Source: Marinobacter subterrani (lineage in GTDB: Bacteria; Pseudomonadota; Gammaproteobacteria; Pseudomonadales; Oleiphilaceae). From it: a stretch of 64,000 nt of DNA. Below are positions 7,318-16,041 of the stretch, piece after piece. The position numbers were made by a program, and so were the translations under genes. The notes beneath the pieces are model-generated. The model saw nothing but the letters and a program-made list of their open reading frames with translations, did no database searches and was not told where the DNA came from. The stretch spans positions 1,984,001-2,048,000 of the forward strand of contig NZ_LFBU01000001.1 in assembly GCF_001045555.1 (NCBI RefSeq), read 5' to 3'. Numbering within the stretch: position 1 is the first letter of the stretch; the number at the start of each line of letters is the position of its first letter.

Positions 7318-8010
7318 TCATTTTTCAAACAGCGAATCGATATTAAGGTAGCTTGCCAGCATTTCGGGACGTGAATGCTCAAGCCACGGCAGTATTCCCA
7401 GACAGGGCGACGCCATGTGATTGACCAGGTAATTGAGCGTGTCCTGCTCACAACTCATGGGGTCGGATTCAGTCCGGTTGGCCACCCAGCCCGCCAGCAC
7501 CAGCCCGTCATTCCGGATGGCTTCCGCCGTGAGTAACGCGTGATTGATGCACCCCAGCCTAAGCGAAACCACCAGAATCACCGGCATGGCCAACTGGCGT
7601 GGAAACTCCGCATAGGTTTCCCGATCATTGAGCGGCACCCGCCAGCCGCCGGCACCCTCCACCAGCAGGAGATCCGCGGGACGAATCTGCAGCCCCCGAC
7701 AAAATCCCACCAGGCGGTCTACGGTGATATGCCGGCCAGCCTGTTCGGCCGCCACATGAGGTGCTATGGCAGGTTCCAGCGCTACCGGGTTGATCAGCTC
7801 ATAGGCCAGCGATTCGGAAATGGCATTTTGCAGGATCAACGCATCCTCGTTTCGCAGTCCCTCAGGCGTCCGGTCACAGCCAGACGCAATCGGCTTCATC
7901 GCGAGCGTCCGTTTGCCCATGGCCCGGGCGGCATACAGAATCGCCGCCGATACCATGGTTTTGCCCACACCGGTGTCGGTACCGGTTATAAAATAGGATT
8001 TCTTCGCCAT
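7318..8010 (-). CDS. bioD: Dethiobiotin synthetase
   Basis: ATP-dependent carboxylase that closes the ureido ring of dethiobiotin from DAPA and CO2. The 230-residue protein begins with FITGTDTGVGKT, the P-loop typical of BioD, followed by the substrate-binding MKPIASGC and the VEGAGGW motif. It is the last gene of the minus-strand order bioB-bioF-bioH-bioC-bioD and starts 12 bp after bioC. Length is normal for the family. Confidence 0.96.
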   Translation of the reverse strand: MAKKSYFITGTDTGVGKTMVSAAILYAARAMGKRTLAMKPIASGCDRTPEGLRNEDALILQNAISESLAYELINPVALEPAIAPHVAAEQAGRHITVDRLVGFCRGLQIRPADLLLVEGAGGWRVPLNDRETYAEFPRQLAMPVILVVSLRLGCINHALLTAEAIRNDGLVLAGWVANRTESDPMSCEQDTLNYLVNHMASPCLGILPWLEHSRPEMLASYLNIDSLFEK

Positions 8011-8022
8011 GCTTCCGTCCTG

Positions 8023-8859
8023 TCAACGCTTCGTCCAGTAGATCCAGGCCGCCTCGTAACTGGCCATAATCGTTCCATCCGGCTGTTCCGGATAATGCCG
8101 GCACATCTCTCTCATTCTTCCCGGTGCGGTCACCGCCTTGCGCCGTTCCGCACCCCGAAAACCCGCACCAAGATGCCGGAGCTCCGCCGCCAGCATCATG
8201 GGCGCTGTGTAAGGTAGACGGATGGTTCGGGTTTCAATGGTCGCTTCTTTCAGTTCGCCATGAACTTTCGCCGTCAGGGCCGTTTCGGTTTCGAAACGGT
8301 TTACATGTTCATGCCCCGGATCAGCCGCCCGCCAGGCCCGCTTGAGCTCTATCAGAGTGCCGTCGAGAAGACTGGACACCATGAGCCGGCCACCCGGACG
8401 CAGAACCCGCCGGCATTCCCGGAGTACCGCCCGGGGATCCGCGCACCACTGGATCATCAGGTTACTGAAAATCAGGTCGCAACTTGCGTCCGGTAAAGGC
8501 AGGTATTCGGCGTCAGCAACAGCCCAGCCAATGCCCTGGACGCCTTTTCCCCGGGCCTCCTGCACCATGCCAGGAGACAGATCAACACCAGTCACTGCCG
8601 CCACCTGCACCATTCCGGCGAGCTTACGGGTAAACCAGCCGGTGCCGCACCCGAGGTCTACAACCTCCGATCCCGCCACCAGATCGCCCGGGGCCTGAAG
8701 CTTGTGCAACATGGCATTGCCCATGAATCGCTGTAATCTCGAGGCGCTCTCGTATGTGCTTCGGGCATTGCCAAAGCCCCGGGCAATGTCAGCCTTGAGC
8801 GCACTGGATGCGCCTTGCTGGCTGTCCCGGCCACCTCTCACCAGACTCATTGCGCCCAT
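8023..8859 (-). CDS. bioC: Malonyl-ACP O-methyltransferase
   Basis: SAM-dependent methyltransferase that masks the free carboxyl of malonyl-ACP so that fatty-acid synthesis can build the pimeloyl chain. The SAM motif VVDLGCGTGWFTRKLA and the later GGRLMVSSLLDGT stretch are typical of BioC. The frame is open further upstream, but GGAG sits 8 nt before the ATG at 8859, giving 278 residues and a 13-bp overlap with the end of bioH. An alternative ATG at 8850 forms an ATGA overlap but lacks a well-placed ribosome site. Confidence 0.93.
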   Translation of the reverse strand: MGAMSLVRGGRDSQQGASSALKADIARGFGNARSTYESASRLQRFMGNAMLHKLQAPGDLVAGSEVVDLGCGTGWFTRKLAGMVQVAAVTGVDLSPGMVQEARGKGVQGIGWAVADAEYLPLPDASCDLIFSNLMIQWCADPRAVLRECRRVLRPGGRLMVSSLLDGTLIELKRAWRAADPGHEHVNRFETETALTAKVHGELKEATIETRTIRLPYTAPMMLAAELRHLGAGFRGAERRKAVTAPGRMREMCRHYPEQPDGTIMASYEAAWIYWTKR

Positions 8860-9605
8860 GTCGGCAACTCCAGATTCACCGCCAGAAACGATTGGATCAG
8901 GCCCCAGCATGCGGCGGCCGAACACCCGCCTGGCCAATGCGCCATGCCATCAACCACCGACAGACAACTGGCTGCAGGGAGCTCAAGATCATCACCCCAG
9001 CACCTGACGACAAGGTCTTTGTCTCCCAGGATATGCAGAGCCGGCAGGTCAAGTGAACGCCAGAGTGCGCGCTGGTCACCGGCGTCCAGCCAGGCAAGGC
9101 TGTTGCACAGGTGCTCGTGGGAGACCAGAGTGCCTTTTTCCAGCCAGAACTTGAGATTCTGCCGCTCCTGCTTCTCGTCCGCTACGCCATTGATCATCAA
9201 CAGCAGAAAATGCAGCCAGTATCGCTGGGGATTCTCGGCAGTACCACGGGCAAACGCCTTGAACTCCGACGCCGCCATACCACAGGGCCAGGTCTGGTCA
9301 GCGACAAATTTCGGAAAACCACCAAGCGTAATAACGCAGGCCACGGAACCGGTCTCCCGCGAGGCAGCCTCCACCACAACCTGGCTGCCAAGGGACCAAC
9401 CCATCCAGACCGACGGCTCCGGATACAGCGACAGCAGCTCATCAGCCACGTCACACACGGTATGGCAGCGAGACAGCAAGTCGTCATCGAGCGATACCGG
9501 CACCACCTCGCCGGGCCAGAAGCCATAAAGCGCCGACAGCATCTCTGCCCGAACACCCCAGCCTCCAATCATCAGCAAACGCGGACAGGCCCCGGCGGAA
9601 CTCAT
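8847..9605 (-). CDS. bioH: Pimeloyl-ACP methyl ester esterase, BioH-type
   Basis: Alpha/beta hydrolase expected to remove the methyl group from pimeloyl-ACP methyl ester, ending chain building. The 252-residue protein has the nucleophile motif GWSLGS, an acid in LGDKDLVV and the histidine in DGMAHWPGG. The ATG at 9605 overlaps the bioF stop as ATGA, so translation is coupled; a longer frame upstream is less likely. It is rather divergent from E. coli BioH, but its place between bioF and bioC, as in Pseudomonas, supports the role. Confidence 0.87.
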   Translation of the reverse strand: MSSAGACPRLLMIGGWGVRAEMLSALYGFWPGEVVPVSLDDDLLSRCHTVCDVADELLSLYPEPSVWMGWSLGSQVVVEAASRETGSVACVITLGGFPKFVADQTWPCGMAASEFKAFARGTAENPQRYWLHFLLLMINGVADEKQERQNLKFWLEKGTLVSHEHLCNSLAWLDAGDQRALWRSLDLPALHILGDKDLVVRCWGDDLELPAASCLSVVDGMAHWPGGCSAAACWGLIQSFLAVNLELPTWAQ

Positions 9606-10777
9606 ATCGCCAAATCCGGTCTCTGAAGCAGGTGGCGGCACTCCGACAGTGCATTCAGAAGGCAATCGAGATCCTCCCGGGAATGGCCCGCACTGAAGGT
9701 AACCCGCAACCGCGCCTCGCCCACGGGAACGGTCGGCGGCCGTATCGCCGAAACCAGCAATCCCCGGTCCTCCAGGGCCTGGCTCAACGCCAGGGCTGTG
9801 GGGTTATCACCAACCATGATCGGCTGGATGGGCGTGCGGGAGTCCATCAACTCATAACCCAGCGCAGAGGCCTCACGCCGGAATCGGGACACCAGTCCCA
9901 GAACCTGCTCCCGACGGGCATCATCGCGTTCGATCAGATCAATACTCGCACAGGTCGCCGAGGCAAGCGCCGGCGGCATGGCCGTTGTGTAGATATAGGT
10001 GCGCGCCTTCTGAACCAGATAATCCATCAACAATGCCGGGCCGGCAACAAAGGCACCGCTGGTACCCACCGCCTTGCCCAGAGTGCCAATCAGTACCGGC
10101 ACGTCCGCTTCCGACAGCCCCGACTCAGCGACACTCCCCCGCCCCTGCGGCCCGAGAACGCCAATGCCATGAGCATCGTCAACCACCAGCAAGGCATCGT
10201 GGGCCCGACAGACCCGCGCCAGGTCAGCCAGCGGCGCCACATCACCATCCATACTGAACACCCCGTCCGTCACCACCAGCTTATGGCCGGTCGTTTCTGC
10301 CAGCATCGATTCCAGCGCCGCCACATCCCCATGGCCATAGCGCCGAATCCGGGCCCGGCTGAGAATACAGCCATCTATGATGGAAGCGTGGTTCAGCCGA
10401 TCCGAGAAAACCGTATCGCCCCGGCCGGCCAAAGCAGAAATAACCCCCATATTGGCCATGTAACCGGTGGAGAAAAACAGCGCCGAACTACGCCCGGTAA
10501 AGTCTGCCAGGCGCTGTTCCAACCGGTGGTGGGCGTCGTGATGCCCACAGATCAGATGCGAGGATGCCCCCCCGAGGCCTGTCTCCGGAAGTGCGTTACG
10601 CAGTGCGTCCATGTTGGCTGGGTGATTGGCAAGACCCAGGTAATCGTTGCTGCAAAAAGACAGCAAGGGTTTGCCGCCGGCCACCAGGGACGGTTGCTGG
10701 GGGCCGGTCACCTGCCGACGGATCCGGTAAAGCCCAGCTTGTTTACGGTCTTCGAGTTCAAGGGCAAAGTCCCGCAC
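9602..10777 (-). CDS. bioF: 8-amino-7-oxononanoate synthase
   Basis: PLP enzyme that condenses pimeloyl-ACP with alanine to give KAPA. The 391-residue protein shows SFCSNDYLGLA near the N-terminus, GYMANMG and HASIIDG, the VVDDAHGIGVLG motif for PLP contact, and the lysine in GTLGKAVGTSGAFV that forms the Schiff base. The start codon is GTG at 10777. It is separated from bioB by 160 bp that hold a structured repeat, while downstream genes overlap tightly. Confidence 0.96.
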   Translation of the reverse strand: MRDFALELEDRKQAGLYRIRRQVTGPQQPSLVAGGKPLLSFCSNDYLGLANHPANMDALRNALPETGLGGASSHLICGHHDAHHRLEQRLADFTGRSSALFFSTGYMANMGVISALAGRGDTVFSDRLNHASIIDGCILSRARIRRYGHGDVAALESMLAETTGHKLVVTDGVFSMDGDVAPLADLARVCRAHDALLVVDDAHGIGVLGPQGRGSVAESGLSEADVPVLIGTLGKAVGTSGAFVAGPALLMDYLVQKARTYIYTTAMPPALASATCASIDLIERDDARREQVLGLVSRFRREASALGYELMDSRTPIQPIMVGDNPTALALSQALEDRGLLVSAIRPPTVPVGEARLRVTFSAGHSREDLDCLLNALSECRHLLQRPDLAI

Positions 10778-10809
10778 GATAGCACCTGAAGGTTAACTCA
10801 ACAGCCCGG

Positions 10810-10919
10810 GCAACGAGCGGGTAAGGCTCCCCGGGATTGTTGAGGGCCATGGACGGCCCGAAACAAGCGCACATGGATGTGCTCGTAGCGTATCCCGGGG
10901 AGCCTTACCCGCTCGTTGC
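10810..10919 (-). repeat. Structured intergenic repeat, copy 1 (inside bio operon)
   Basis: Two arms of 28 bp (10810-10837 and 10892-10919) are perfect inverted complements around a 54-nt core. Read on the minus strand, the core starts ACGCTACGAGCACATCCATG and contains a hairpin GCACA-TCCA-TGTGC and a second one GGGCC-GTCCAT-GGCCC. Copies 2 and 3 have the same core length and order but unrelated outer arms. It lies between bioB and bioF, so the operon RNA should fold into a three-way junction here. Confidence 0.85.
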
Positions 10920-10937
10920 TTCCCCAAGGTCAAAGGC

Positions 10938-11996
10938 TCAGGCAGATTCGCGAGTAGCGTCATAGAACATGTGGCGAGTCGCCTCATACTCCACGGCTTC
11001 GGCAATCGCCTCCTCTTCCTGCTCCTCAGAGGCACATTGCTCCCGTTGCTCCGGCCGGATCCCCAGGCGCTTGAACAGCAGCATATCGGCATCGGCTTCC
11101 GGATTGGCGGTAGTCAGCAACTTCTCGCCGTAGAAAATCGAATTAGCACCGGCCATAAAGCACAGTGCCTGCATCTGCTCGTTCATGTTCTCCCGACCTG
11201 CGGAGAGACGAACGTGGGATGCCGGCATCATGATCCGCGCTACCGCGATGATACGAACAAACTCGAACGGATCCAGATCCTCCACATTCTCCATGGGCGT
11301 GCCCTTCACCTTCACCAGCATATTCACCGGCACACTTTCCGGGTGGTGGGGCAGATTCGCCAACTGGACCAACAGGCCAACCCGGTCGTCCTCATCCTCG
11401 CCCATGCCCATGATACCGCCGCAACAGACTTTCATGCCGGCCTTGCGGACATTGTCCAGGGTATCCAGACGATCCTGGTAGGTACGGGTGGTAATGATGT
11501 GGCTGTAGTACTTCTCGGAGGTGTCCAGGTTGTGGTTGTAGTAATCCAGACCGGCTTCGGCCAACTCCACCGCCTGTTCTTCCTTCAGCATGCCCAGGGT
11601 CATGCAGGTCTCCAGGCCGAGGGACTTCACCTGCTTTACCATATCCAGAACGTAGGGCATATCTTTCTTCGAAGGGCTGCGCCAGGCTGCGCCCATGCAA
11701 AAGCGGGAGGCGCCCTTCTGCTTCGCCGCCTGGGCTTCGGCCACCACCTTCTCGATTTCCAGCAGCTTCTCTTTCTCAAGGCCAGTGTTGTAATGGCCGC
11801 TCTGGGGGCAATACTTGCAGTCTTCCGGGCAGGCCCCTGTCTTGATCGACAGCAGGGTGCTCACCTGCACCTCGTTGGGATCAAAGTGCTGCCGATGCAC
11901 GGTCTGGGCACGGAACAGAAGATCATTGAAGGGAAGCTCGAACAGTTCGCGGGCTTCCTGCAGTGTCCAGTCGTGGCGGAGTTCTGTAGCGGTCAT
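10938..11996 (-). CDS. bioB: Biotin synthase
   Basis: Radical-SAM enzyme that inserts sulfur into dethiobiotin. The 352-residue protein has the 4Fe-4S motif CPEDCKYC (C56, C60, C63), the FCMGAAWR and YYNHNLDTS stretches of BioB, and the conserved Arg/Asn region of the sacrificial 2Fe-2S cluster site (RLSAGRENM). It is the first gene of the operon and has a sigma70 promoter flanked by two BirA-type operators. The last 30 residues are acidic and rich in Glu, a normal tail for these proteins. Confidence 0.97.
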   Translation of the reverse strand: MTATELRHDWTLQEARELFELPFNDLLFRAQTVHRQHFDPNEVQVSTLLSIKTGACPEDCKYCPQSGHYNTGLEKEKLLEIEKVVAEAQAAKQKGASRFCMGAAWRSPSKKDMPYVLDMVKQVKSLGLETCMTLGMLKEEQAVELAEAGLDYYNHNLDTSEKYYSHIITTRTYQDRLDTLDNVRKAGMKVCCGGIMGMGEDEDDRVGLLVQLANLPHHPESVPVNMLVKVKGTPMENVEDLDPFEFVRIIAVARIMMPASHVRLSAGRENMNEQMQALCFMAGANSIFYGEKLLTTANPEADADMLLFKRLGIRPEQREQCASEEQEEEAIAEAVEYEATRHMFYDATRESA

Positions 11997-12006
11997 GTAA
12001 AAGTCC

Positions 12007-12036
12007 TGTTAACCTTTCCCGGTCTCTGGGTTTACG
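12007..12036. promoter_or_regulatory. BirA-type operator 1
   Basis: TGTTAACC, 14 bp, GGTTTACG. This matches the spacing and half sites of the BirA operator of proteobacterial biotin genes (TTGTAAACC-N14/15-GGTTTACAA). It lies between the predicted bioB transcription start and the bioB ATG, and just before an ATG possible for comF. Confidence 0.72.
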
Positions 12037-12037
12037 G

Positions 12038-12781
12038 ATGAATCAGATGATAAAGGGACTGAACTGGCTGTCAACCTTCATGGAACTAAAGGTTAACAGC
12101 GTCAGGCAGGGCGGACTCTGTGTTGCCTGCCTTTGCCCCAATGCTTTCAACGGGTTATGCCAGCCATGCCGGGCCGACCTGCCAGTTAACCGCTGGCACT
12201 GCCGCTGCTGCGCCCTGCCCCTGGCTTTCCCTTCTGCAGAGCTGCTGTGCGGCGACTGCCTGAAGTTCCCGCCACCGTTTTCGCTCTCCTGCATTCCGTG
12301 GCGCTACCAGTATCCCCTGGACGGCATGATCGGCCGCTACAAATACAACGGGCAGCGCAAGTTTGCCCGGCCACTGCTGGCAGACTTTGCAGGTCTTCTT
12401 GAACAGCGCCTGAACAGCGAAGCGTTACCAAAACCGGATGTGCTGGTGCCCGCCCCGATGGATTCAAAACGCCGGCGCAGGCGCGGCTTCAATCAGGCCC
12501 GGGATATGGCCGAATATCTCGCGCGGGACCTGGGGATTCCGGTGGCTGCCGGGCTGGTGCGCCGCGTCCGCCGGGTACGGGCGCAGCGGGAACTGAACCG
12601 GGAGGCCAGGCTGGCCAATCTTCGCGGGGTATTCGAGGTTACGTCTGCGGCTCCCGAGCGGGTGGCCATTGTGGACGATGTGGTGACGACGGGGGCGACG
12701 GTTCGGGTTCTGGCTTCGGCATTGCGGGAGGCGGGGGCCAGGGATATTCAGGTTTGGGCTTTGGCTCGGACGCCTGGCTAG
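12038..12781 (+). CDS. comF: ComF/GntX family phosphoribosyltransferase-like protein
   Basis: Protein of the ComF family, linked to DNA uptake and use. The N-terminal zinc-ribbon-like part has CVAC, CQPC, CRCC and CGDC pairs; the C-terminal PRTase fold has the PRPP loop VAIVDDVVTTGATV. It is divergent from bioB, as in many gammaproteobacteria. The start is uncertain: ATG 12038, 12047 and 12080 are in frame and none has a good ribosome site; 12080 would put the first Cys near residue 14, closer to short family members. BirA operator 2 lies within its first codons. Confidence 0.88.
   Translation: MNQMIKGLNWLSTFMELKVNSVRQGGLCVACLCPNAFNGLCQPCRADLPVNRWHCRCCALPLAFPSAELLCGDCLKFPPPFSLSCIPWRYQYPLDGMIGRYKYNGQRKFARPLLADFAGLLEQRLNSEALPKPDVLVPAPMDSKRRRRRGFNQARDMAEYLARDLGIPVAAGLVRRVRRVRAQRELNREARLANLRGVFEVTSAAPERVAIVDDVVTTGATVRVLASALREAGARDIQVWALARTPG
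12047..12074 (-). promoter_or_regulatory. bioB promoter
   Basis: On the minus strand TTGACA (12069-12074), 16-nt spacer, TATCAT (12047-12052). The -35 is part of operator 2; operator 1 begins a few bases beyond the expected start point. Confidence 0.68.
12069..12098. promoter_or_regulatory. BirA-type operator 2
   Basis: TGTCAACC, 14 bp, GGTTAACA, the same geometry as operator 1. Its left half contains the -35 hexamer of the bioB promoter. It also overlaps the 5' coding part of comF, so it could affect both genes. Confidence 0.65.
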
Positions 12782-12802
12782 TTTTTGCGGCTCCGTGCAA
12801 AC

Positions 12803-12908
12803 GCCGGGCGGGAGGCCCTTGCCGGGATACGCTACGAGCACATCCATGTGCGCTTGAGTGAAGCCGTCCCTGGCTTCACACAATCCCGGCAAGCGCCTCC
12901 CGCCCGGC
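12803..12908 (+). repeat. Structured intergenic repeat, copy 2
   Basis: Arms of 26 bp (12803-12828 and 12883-12908) pair with one mismatch around a 54-nt core. The first 28 core bases are identical to copy 1; the second hairpin is GTGAAGCC-GTCCCT-GGCTTCAC, a different stem that still pairs. It lies between the convergent comF and FAD oxidoreductase genes and may also end transcription. Confidence 0.85.
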
Positions 12909-12931
12909 GCCCGAACCCCACGATAGGCCGG

Positions 12932-14041
12932 TCAGATCAGTTTCTTTTGAACCAAATCAGCGATTGCCAGGCACGAAGTCAGTCCCGGTGATTCAATTCC
13001 AAACAGGTTAACCAGGCCCGGCACCCCATGATCTTCCGGACCATCAATTCGGAAATCGGCAAAGCCACTATCCGGCCCCGCCAACTTTGGGCGAATGCCG
13101 GCGTAGGCCGGCTGGAGCCTTGAGGGGTCGAGTTCAGGCCACCACTGGCGGATACCCGTAGCGAAGGTTCCGAGACGGTCGGGGTTAACGGTGTAGTCTT
13201 CCCGCTCTATCCATTCAACGTCGGGACCGAAGCGGGCCTGGCCGGCCAGGTCGAGGGTGAGATGAACACCCAGTCCGCCGGGCTCGGGGACGGGGTAGAT
13301 CAATGTGTTAAAGGGATGGCGGCCGCTGTAACTGAAGTAGATGCCACGGGCGAACCATTGCTGCGGTTTATGATGCTCGGGCAGGCCTGCCCAGGCTTTT
13401 GCCAGCGGAACGGCGCCGAGGCCGGCGGCGTTGATAACGCTGGCAGCTTTCAGTGTCAGCGGGTTGTCACCCCCGACCCGGAGCAGGTGGTGGTCGTTGG
13501 CGGATTCTGCCGCAACGACGGGTGACCGGAGAACAAGCTGGCCACCGGCATCTTCCAACTCTCCGAGCAGCGAGAGCATGAGGCCGTGGCTGTCGATGAT
13601 GCCGGTTTCGGGTGACCAGAGGCCGGAGCAGGCAGTAATTTGCGGGACATGGCGCTTGATGGCGCCCCGGTCGTGCCGGGCAAGTTCAACACCATTGCGG
13701 GCCGCCGCAAGCTGGATATCCTCGAGTTTCCGGGCCTGGGATTCGCTGGCGGCGACAATCCATTTACCGCATTTCCGGTGCTCGACCTTGCGGCTCTGGC
13801 AGTAGTCATAAAGCCGCTGGCGGCCTTCGACGCACAGCTTTGCTTTCAGTGAATGCTCCGGGTAGTAGATTCCGGCATGGATCACTTCACTGTTGCGCGA
13901 CGAAATGCCTTCTCCGAACCGCTCTCCCCGTTCCAGAACGATGACATCACGCCCGTTTTTTGCCAGTGCACTGGCGATCGTCAGGCCGACGACGCCCGCG
14001 CCAATGACCACGGTTTCTGTTTCAAGGATGTCTCCGGACAC
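12932..14041 (-). CDS. FAD-dependent oxidoreductase, LhgO/L2HGDH-like
   Basis: A 369-residue flavoprotein of the DAO family. It begins with the Rossmann motif VVIGAGVVGLTIASALA and ERGERFGEGISSRNSEVIH, followed by AGIYYPEHSLKAKLC, which is typical of L-2-hydroxyglutarate dehydrogenase (LhgO). The C-terminal part has GIRPKLAGP and a final GIESPGLTSCLAIA that closes the FAD site. The start is GTG 14041, because GGAG lies 8 nt before it; the frame is open to 14185 without support. Oxidation of L-2-hydroxyglutarate is the most likely role; another 2-hydroxy or amino acid cannot be excluded. Confidence 0.82.
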   Translation of the reverse strand: MSGDILETETVVIGAGVVGLTIASALAKNGRDVIVLERGERFGEGISSRNSEVIHAGIYYPEHSLKAKLCVEGRQRLYDYCQSRKVEHRKCGKWIVAASESQARKLEDIQLAAARNGVELARHDRGAIKRHVPQITACSGLWSPETGIIDSHGLMLSLLGELEDAGGQLVLRSPVVAAESANDHHLLRVGGDNPLTLKAASVINAAGLGAVPLAKAWAGLPEHHKPQQWFARGIYFSYSGRHPFNTLIYPVPEPGGLGVHLTLDLAGQARFGPDVEWIEREDYTVNPDRLGTFATGIRQWWPELDPSRLQPAYAGIRPKLAGPDSGFADFRIDGPEDHGVPGLVNLFGIESPGLTSCLAIADLVQKKLI

Positions 14042-14187
14042 TTTTCCCGCTCCACATACCGGTCGAATACCGGAGCATACCCCATCTCCGGGCGCCAGTG
14101 GAAACCGTCGCCCAGGCCCTGAAACCATTACTCCGGGGCTCATACAGGTTATACTTGACCGCGGAAATGCGTGGATGGAGCCCAACG

Positions 14188-14613
14188 ATGATGTCCGACA
14201 GGAAGCAGTTTGTAATGGTGATGGTAGTTGCCGCCGTATTTGTGGGCTGGCTCGGCTGGCGTGGCTTTGAAGTAATCAGCCTGAATGAGCGGCTGAAAAC
14301 GGATGACATGGTTGCCAGCTACCCCTACAAGCACCGGGTGCTGAGGGTGGAAGGAGATACTGCCATCATGAGCTCCCTCAGGTCGCACACGACGCCAACC
14401 CATACCGCCCTGAGCGCCGTGTTCCCTAGCATGCGCAATCTTGGCGACAGTGACCGGGACTGGCAAAGGGCGGAGCGGGAACTCGCCCAGGTACAGGCTC
14501 GCGCCGGCGATGTGGTTCTTGGTGCTTCCGGCATTTCCCGAATCCGCTGGGAACTGGACGAAAACTGGTATCATCTGCAGTTCATGAAATCCAAATACGA
14601 CACCAGGCTCTGA
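14188..14613 (+). CDS. Single-pass membrane protein, unknown
   Basis: About 141 residues with one hydrophobic segment near residues 7-24 (VMVMVVAAVFVGWLGW) and a soluble part with a coiled-coil-like stretch (RDWQRAERELAQVQAR). No known family is recognised. ATG 14188 is preceded by GGAG at good distance; the frame opens earlier at 14098 without such support. It ends 10 bp before srkA and is probably co-transcribed with it. Periplasmic exposure of the C-terminal domain is inferred. Confidence 0.75.
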   Translation: MMSDRKQFVMVMVVAAVFVGWLGWRGFEVISLNERLKTDDMVASYPYKHRVLRVEGDTAIMSSLRSHTTPTHTALSAVFPSMRNLGDSDRDWQRAERELAQVQARAGDVVLGASGISRIRWELDENWYHLQFMKSKYDTRL

Positions 14614-14623
14614 AACGCCCCTT

Positions 14624-15640
14624 ATGACTCAAGACCCCGCACTTGCCGCATCCAGCCATCCGTATGACGCACTGACGCCCGATATGATCCTGGACGCGAT
14701 GGAAGACGCCGGGTTTGCTGTGAGTGGTCGGCTTTTTGCGCTCAACAGTTACGAAAACCGGGTCTACCAGGTGGGGCTGGACGAAAGCCCGCCGGTGATC
14801 ACCAAGTTCTACCGGCCCGGCCGGTGGACCGAGACGGAGATCCGGGAGGAACACGACTTTACCCTGGAGCTTTTGCAGGCCGACATTCCGGTTGTGGCGC
14901 CGATGCAACTTGACTCGGGGGACACCCTCGGCCGCCATGGCGACTTCCTGTTCGCGGTGTTCCAGCAACGTGGCGGTCAGGCTCCGGATACCAGCGTGAC
15001 AGATACGCTCTACCGGCTGGGCCAGTGGCTGGGCCAGATTCACAACATTGGCGCACTGAGACCGTTTACCCACCGGCCGGGCATAGCGTTGCTGGACGGT
15101 ATCGAAACGAGTAACCGGTTGCTGGTGGAGGGCGGCTGGATCCCCACGGATCTTCGGCCCGCCTGGGACAGCCTGATTCCGGATCTTCAAACGCTATGCG
15201 CCGCTCGTATCGATGAGGCAGGCCCGGTTGACACCCTGCGCCTGCATGGCGACTGCCACGCCGGCAACATTCTTTGCCGGGAGGAGCAGATGCTGTTCGT
15301 GGATCTGGACGATTGCCGCTCCGGGCCGGCCATTCAGGATATGTGGTTGCTGCTTAATGGCGACGACCTCGAACGCGGGTCCCAGCTCGGCGAATTGCTG
15401 GAGGGCTACGAGATGTTCCGTGATTTCAACCGCCGAGAACGCCACCTGATTGAGCCATTACGCTGCTACCGACAGATCGCCCACTGCGCCTGGCTGGCCA
15501 AACGCTGGGATGACCCGGCCTTTCCGCGATTTTTTCCCTGGTTCGGCCAGCCCCGATTCTGGTCCGACCAGATTCTCTCGCTGCGGGAGCAGCTCTCCAC
15601 CCTGCAGTCGCCGGCAATCACGGTTCCGGGGCAGTACTAG
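14624..15640 (+). CDS. srkA: Stress response kinase A (YihE-type)
   Basis: Ser/Thr protein kinase of the choline-kinase-like fold that counters stress-induced cell death in E. coli. The 338-residue protein shows SYENRVYQVG and ITKFYRPGRW near the N-terminus and the catalytic LHGDCHAGNIL with FVDLDDCRSGPAIQD further on. These match SrkA in order, and length is normal. It starts 10 bp after the small membrane protein gene. Confidence 0.93.
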   Translation: MTQDPALAASSHPYDALTPDMILDAMEDAGFAVSGRLFALNSYENRVYQVGLDESPPVITKFYRPGRWTETEIREEHDFTLELLQADIPVVAPMQLDSGDTLGRHGDFLFAVFQQRGGQAPDTSVTDTLYRLGQWLGQIHNIGALRPFTHRPGIALLDGIETSNRLLVEGGWIPTDLRPAWDSLIPDLQTLCAARIDEAGPVDTLRLHGDCHAGNILCREEQMLFVDLDDCRSGPAIQDMWLLLNGDDLERGSQLGELLEGYEMFRDFNRRERHLIEPLRCYRQIAHCAWLAKRWDDPAFPRFFPWFGQPRFWSDQILSLREQLSTLQSPAITVPGQY

Positions 15641-15672
15641 CCGCACACAAACACGCTTGAAATGAGGTAGGC

Positions 15673-16041
15673 ATGAGCCAGAACGAGGCCCGTTACACCG
15701 TCCGTAGCCTGATCATGACCGCAGTGGTTGCCGTTATCGGCACCGTGCTGGTCCTGGAAGTCAGCGGCAAGATTGACCATCCGGTAAACAAGGACCACGT
15801 CCCGGTTGGCGATTTCAACGCCATCCATATCACCGAGGGTGAGACCTTCCGGATGTCACCCAAGGCCTCGGAACTGCACGCGGTGTGCGAGAACGGCTAC
15901 CTGGCCATTGCGGCGGATGTGGACCCGGCTTTCCGGGGCATCCTGGTAGACTACAAAAATCGCGGGGTGCGGTGCCGGCGCCCCTCACCGACCGGGCCGT
16001 CGGTTCCGCGGCAACCAGAACGGCTGGACAGCAATGAGTAA
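15673..16041 (+). CDS. Small single-pass membrane protein, unknown
   Basis: A 122-residue protein with one transmembrane segment near residues 13-31 (IMTAVVAVIGTVLVLEV) and a soluble part rich in charged residues, with a Pro/Arg-rich end. The ATG lies after GAGGTAGGC. Its last 8 bases overlap the cmoA start, so it belongs to the cmoAB transcript. I do not recognise the family. Confidence 0.75.
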   Translation: MSQNEARYTVRSLIMTAVVAVIGTVLVLEVSGKIDHPVNKDHVPVGDFNAIHITEGETFRMSPKASELHAVCENGYLAIAADVDPAFRGILVDYKNRGVRCRRPSPTGPSVPRQPERLDSNE

